From positions 1-6,691 of the forward strand of contig WOYN01000061.1 in NCBI GenBank assembly GCA_011620825.1: a stretch of DNA of 6,691 nt. Reading direction: 5' to 3'. Within the stretch, counting starts at the first letter, position 1, and every line of letters starts with the position of its first letter. The notes under the pieces were generated by a model. It had not been told where the DNA came from. It worked only from the letters and a program-made list of their open reading frames with translations, and made no database searches. A program made the translations under genes and the position numbers. Below are positions 6,076 to 6,691 of this stretch, in pieces. Source of the stretch: Candidatus Methanomethylophilaceae archaeon. GTDB taxonomy: Archaea > Thermoplasmatota > Thermoplasmata > Methanomassiliicoccales > Methanomethylophilaceae.

Positions 6076-6691
6076 ATGGGCGAGCCGTCCGTACGTTCAG
6101 AAAAGCTTCTGCTTCTGGCTGTTGCCATAGCGGTACTGATGGACGGGATGGACGGCAGCATTGTGAACGTAGCCCTTCCGTCGATTGCAACAAGCCTCGG
6201 TACGGACACCGCGTCCGCATCGTGGGTAACCGTCGTATACTTCATGATGCTCGCCGGGCTTATCCTTTTTTTCGGAAGGATCGCAGACCGCGGCGCCGTA
6301 CGTAAGGTCTTCGTGTCCGGCTTTGCCATATTCACACTGGCATCGCTATTTTGCGGAATCTCGGATTCGCTCAACATGCTGCTGGTCTCCAGAGCTGTAC
6401 AGGGCGTGGGCGGGGCTATGATGGCCGCCGGGGCACCGATGATATGCGTCAAATATGTATCCAGAAGCAAGCTGGGCCTCGCTCTGAGCGTGACGACCCT
6501 CGGCAGTGCTCTGGGCTATGCCATTGGTCCGGCTCTCGGTGGCATCTTGACGGAGATGCTTTCGTGGCACTGGATATTCCTCATAAACATCCCCATCTAC
6601 ATCCTGGCGATACCTTTTGCCATGTATGTCATACCCAAAGACGGCCCGATTGAGAAGAGACCCCTGGATTTTCCCGGTACGGTATTTCTTT
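6076..6691 (+). CDS. MFS transporter, EmrB/QacA (DHA2) type, C-terminus beyond window
   Basis: N-terminal 205 residues of a cytoplasmic-membrane major facilitator, reading from ATG at 6076 to the right edge without a stop. About six hydrophobic helices are visible: ~11-35, 50-67, 79-97, 101-126, 136-158 and 164-186. Diagnostic motifs are MDGSIVNVALPSIA in helix 1, the MFS motif-A-like loop GRIADRGAVRK (67-77), SRAVQGVGGA (105-114) in helix 4, the antiporter motif C GSALGYAIGPALGG (143-156) in helix 5, and WHWIFLINIP (164-173) typical of 14-helix drug:H+ antiporters. Full-length relatives have about 450-500 residues. The likely role is proton-driven efflux of toxic or drug-like compounds; the substrate cannot be predicted. 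A TATA box at leaderless distance suggests its own promoter rather than co-transcription with the HAD genes 46 bases upstream. The family call is firm, the substrate open. Confidence 0.92.
   Translation, partial: MGEPSVRSEKLLLLAVAIAVLMDGMDGSIVNVALPSIATSLGTDTASASWVTVVYFMMLAGLILFFGRIADRGAVRKVFVSGFAIFTLASLFCGISDSLNMLLVSRAVQGVGGAMMAAGAPMICVKYVSRSKLGLALSVTTLGSALGYAIGPALGGILTEMLSWHWIFLINIPIYILAIPFAMYVIPKDGPIEKRPLDFPGTVFL

Noticed and set aside
6018..6470. Minus-strand open frame of 150 codons over the start of the MFS gene
   Set aside because: The plus strand encodes clear MFS motifs across the same bases, and the minus frame has no family resemblance.

Overview
The window looks archaeal. TATA-like boxes lie about 26-31 bases upstream of several start codons, which fits leaderless or nearly leaderless transcripts, and bacterial -35/-10 promoters are not evident. 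All five gene ends inside the window are TGA. The mix of Sel1-repeat proteins, a tetrahydrofolate-type formate ligase and a PdxS-type vitamin B6 synthase, at moderate GC, fits a Thermoplasmata-class methanogen such as the Methanomassiliicoccales. That placement is an inference from gene content; no marker gene is present.

Layout, left to right. Positions 1-1129 (minus) hold the N-terminal 376 residues of a Sel1-repeat protein that runs off the left edge. A 110-base promoter region separates it from a divergent, complete 224-residue Sel1-repeat protein (1240-1914, plus). That gene converges on fhs (minus), with only two bases between the stop codons. The fhs gene starts at 3587, or less likely at 3638. 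An AT-rich divergent promoter region of about 150-200 bases separates fhs from pdxS (3786-4688, plus). After an 82-base gap come two related HAD-superfamily hydrolases, 4771-5412 and 5409-6029, joined by a TTGA stop/start overlap. A drug-efflux-type MFS transporter with its own TATA box begins at 6076 and runs off the right edge. No tRNA, rRNA, CRISPR, insertion sequence or phage gene was seen, and no gene-free stretch exceeds 300 bases.

How the genes may work together: fhs charges tetrahydrofolate with formate, and pdxS makes pyridoxal 5'-phosphate (PLP). These meet biochemically at serine hydroxymethyltransferase, which needs both cofactors, so the divergent arrangement may be meaningful. 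The HAD pair could share a transcript with pdxS, which makes a phosphate-ester substrate related to B6 or sugar phosphates possible but unproven. The Sel1 proteins are probably protein-interaction scaffolds with no evident link to the metabolic genes.

No clearly new multi-gene system is visible. The points most worth following are the altered folate-pocket residues in Fhs, pdxS without an adjacent pdxT but with a HAD pair behind it, and the divergent Sel1 pair.
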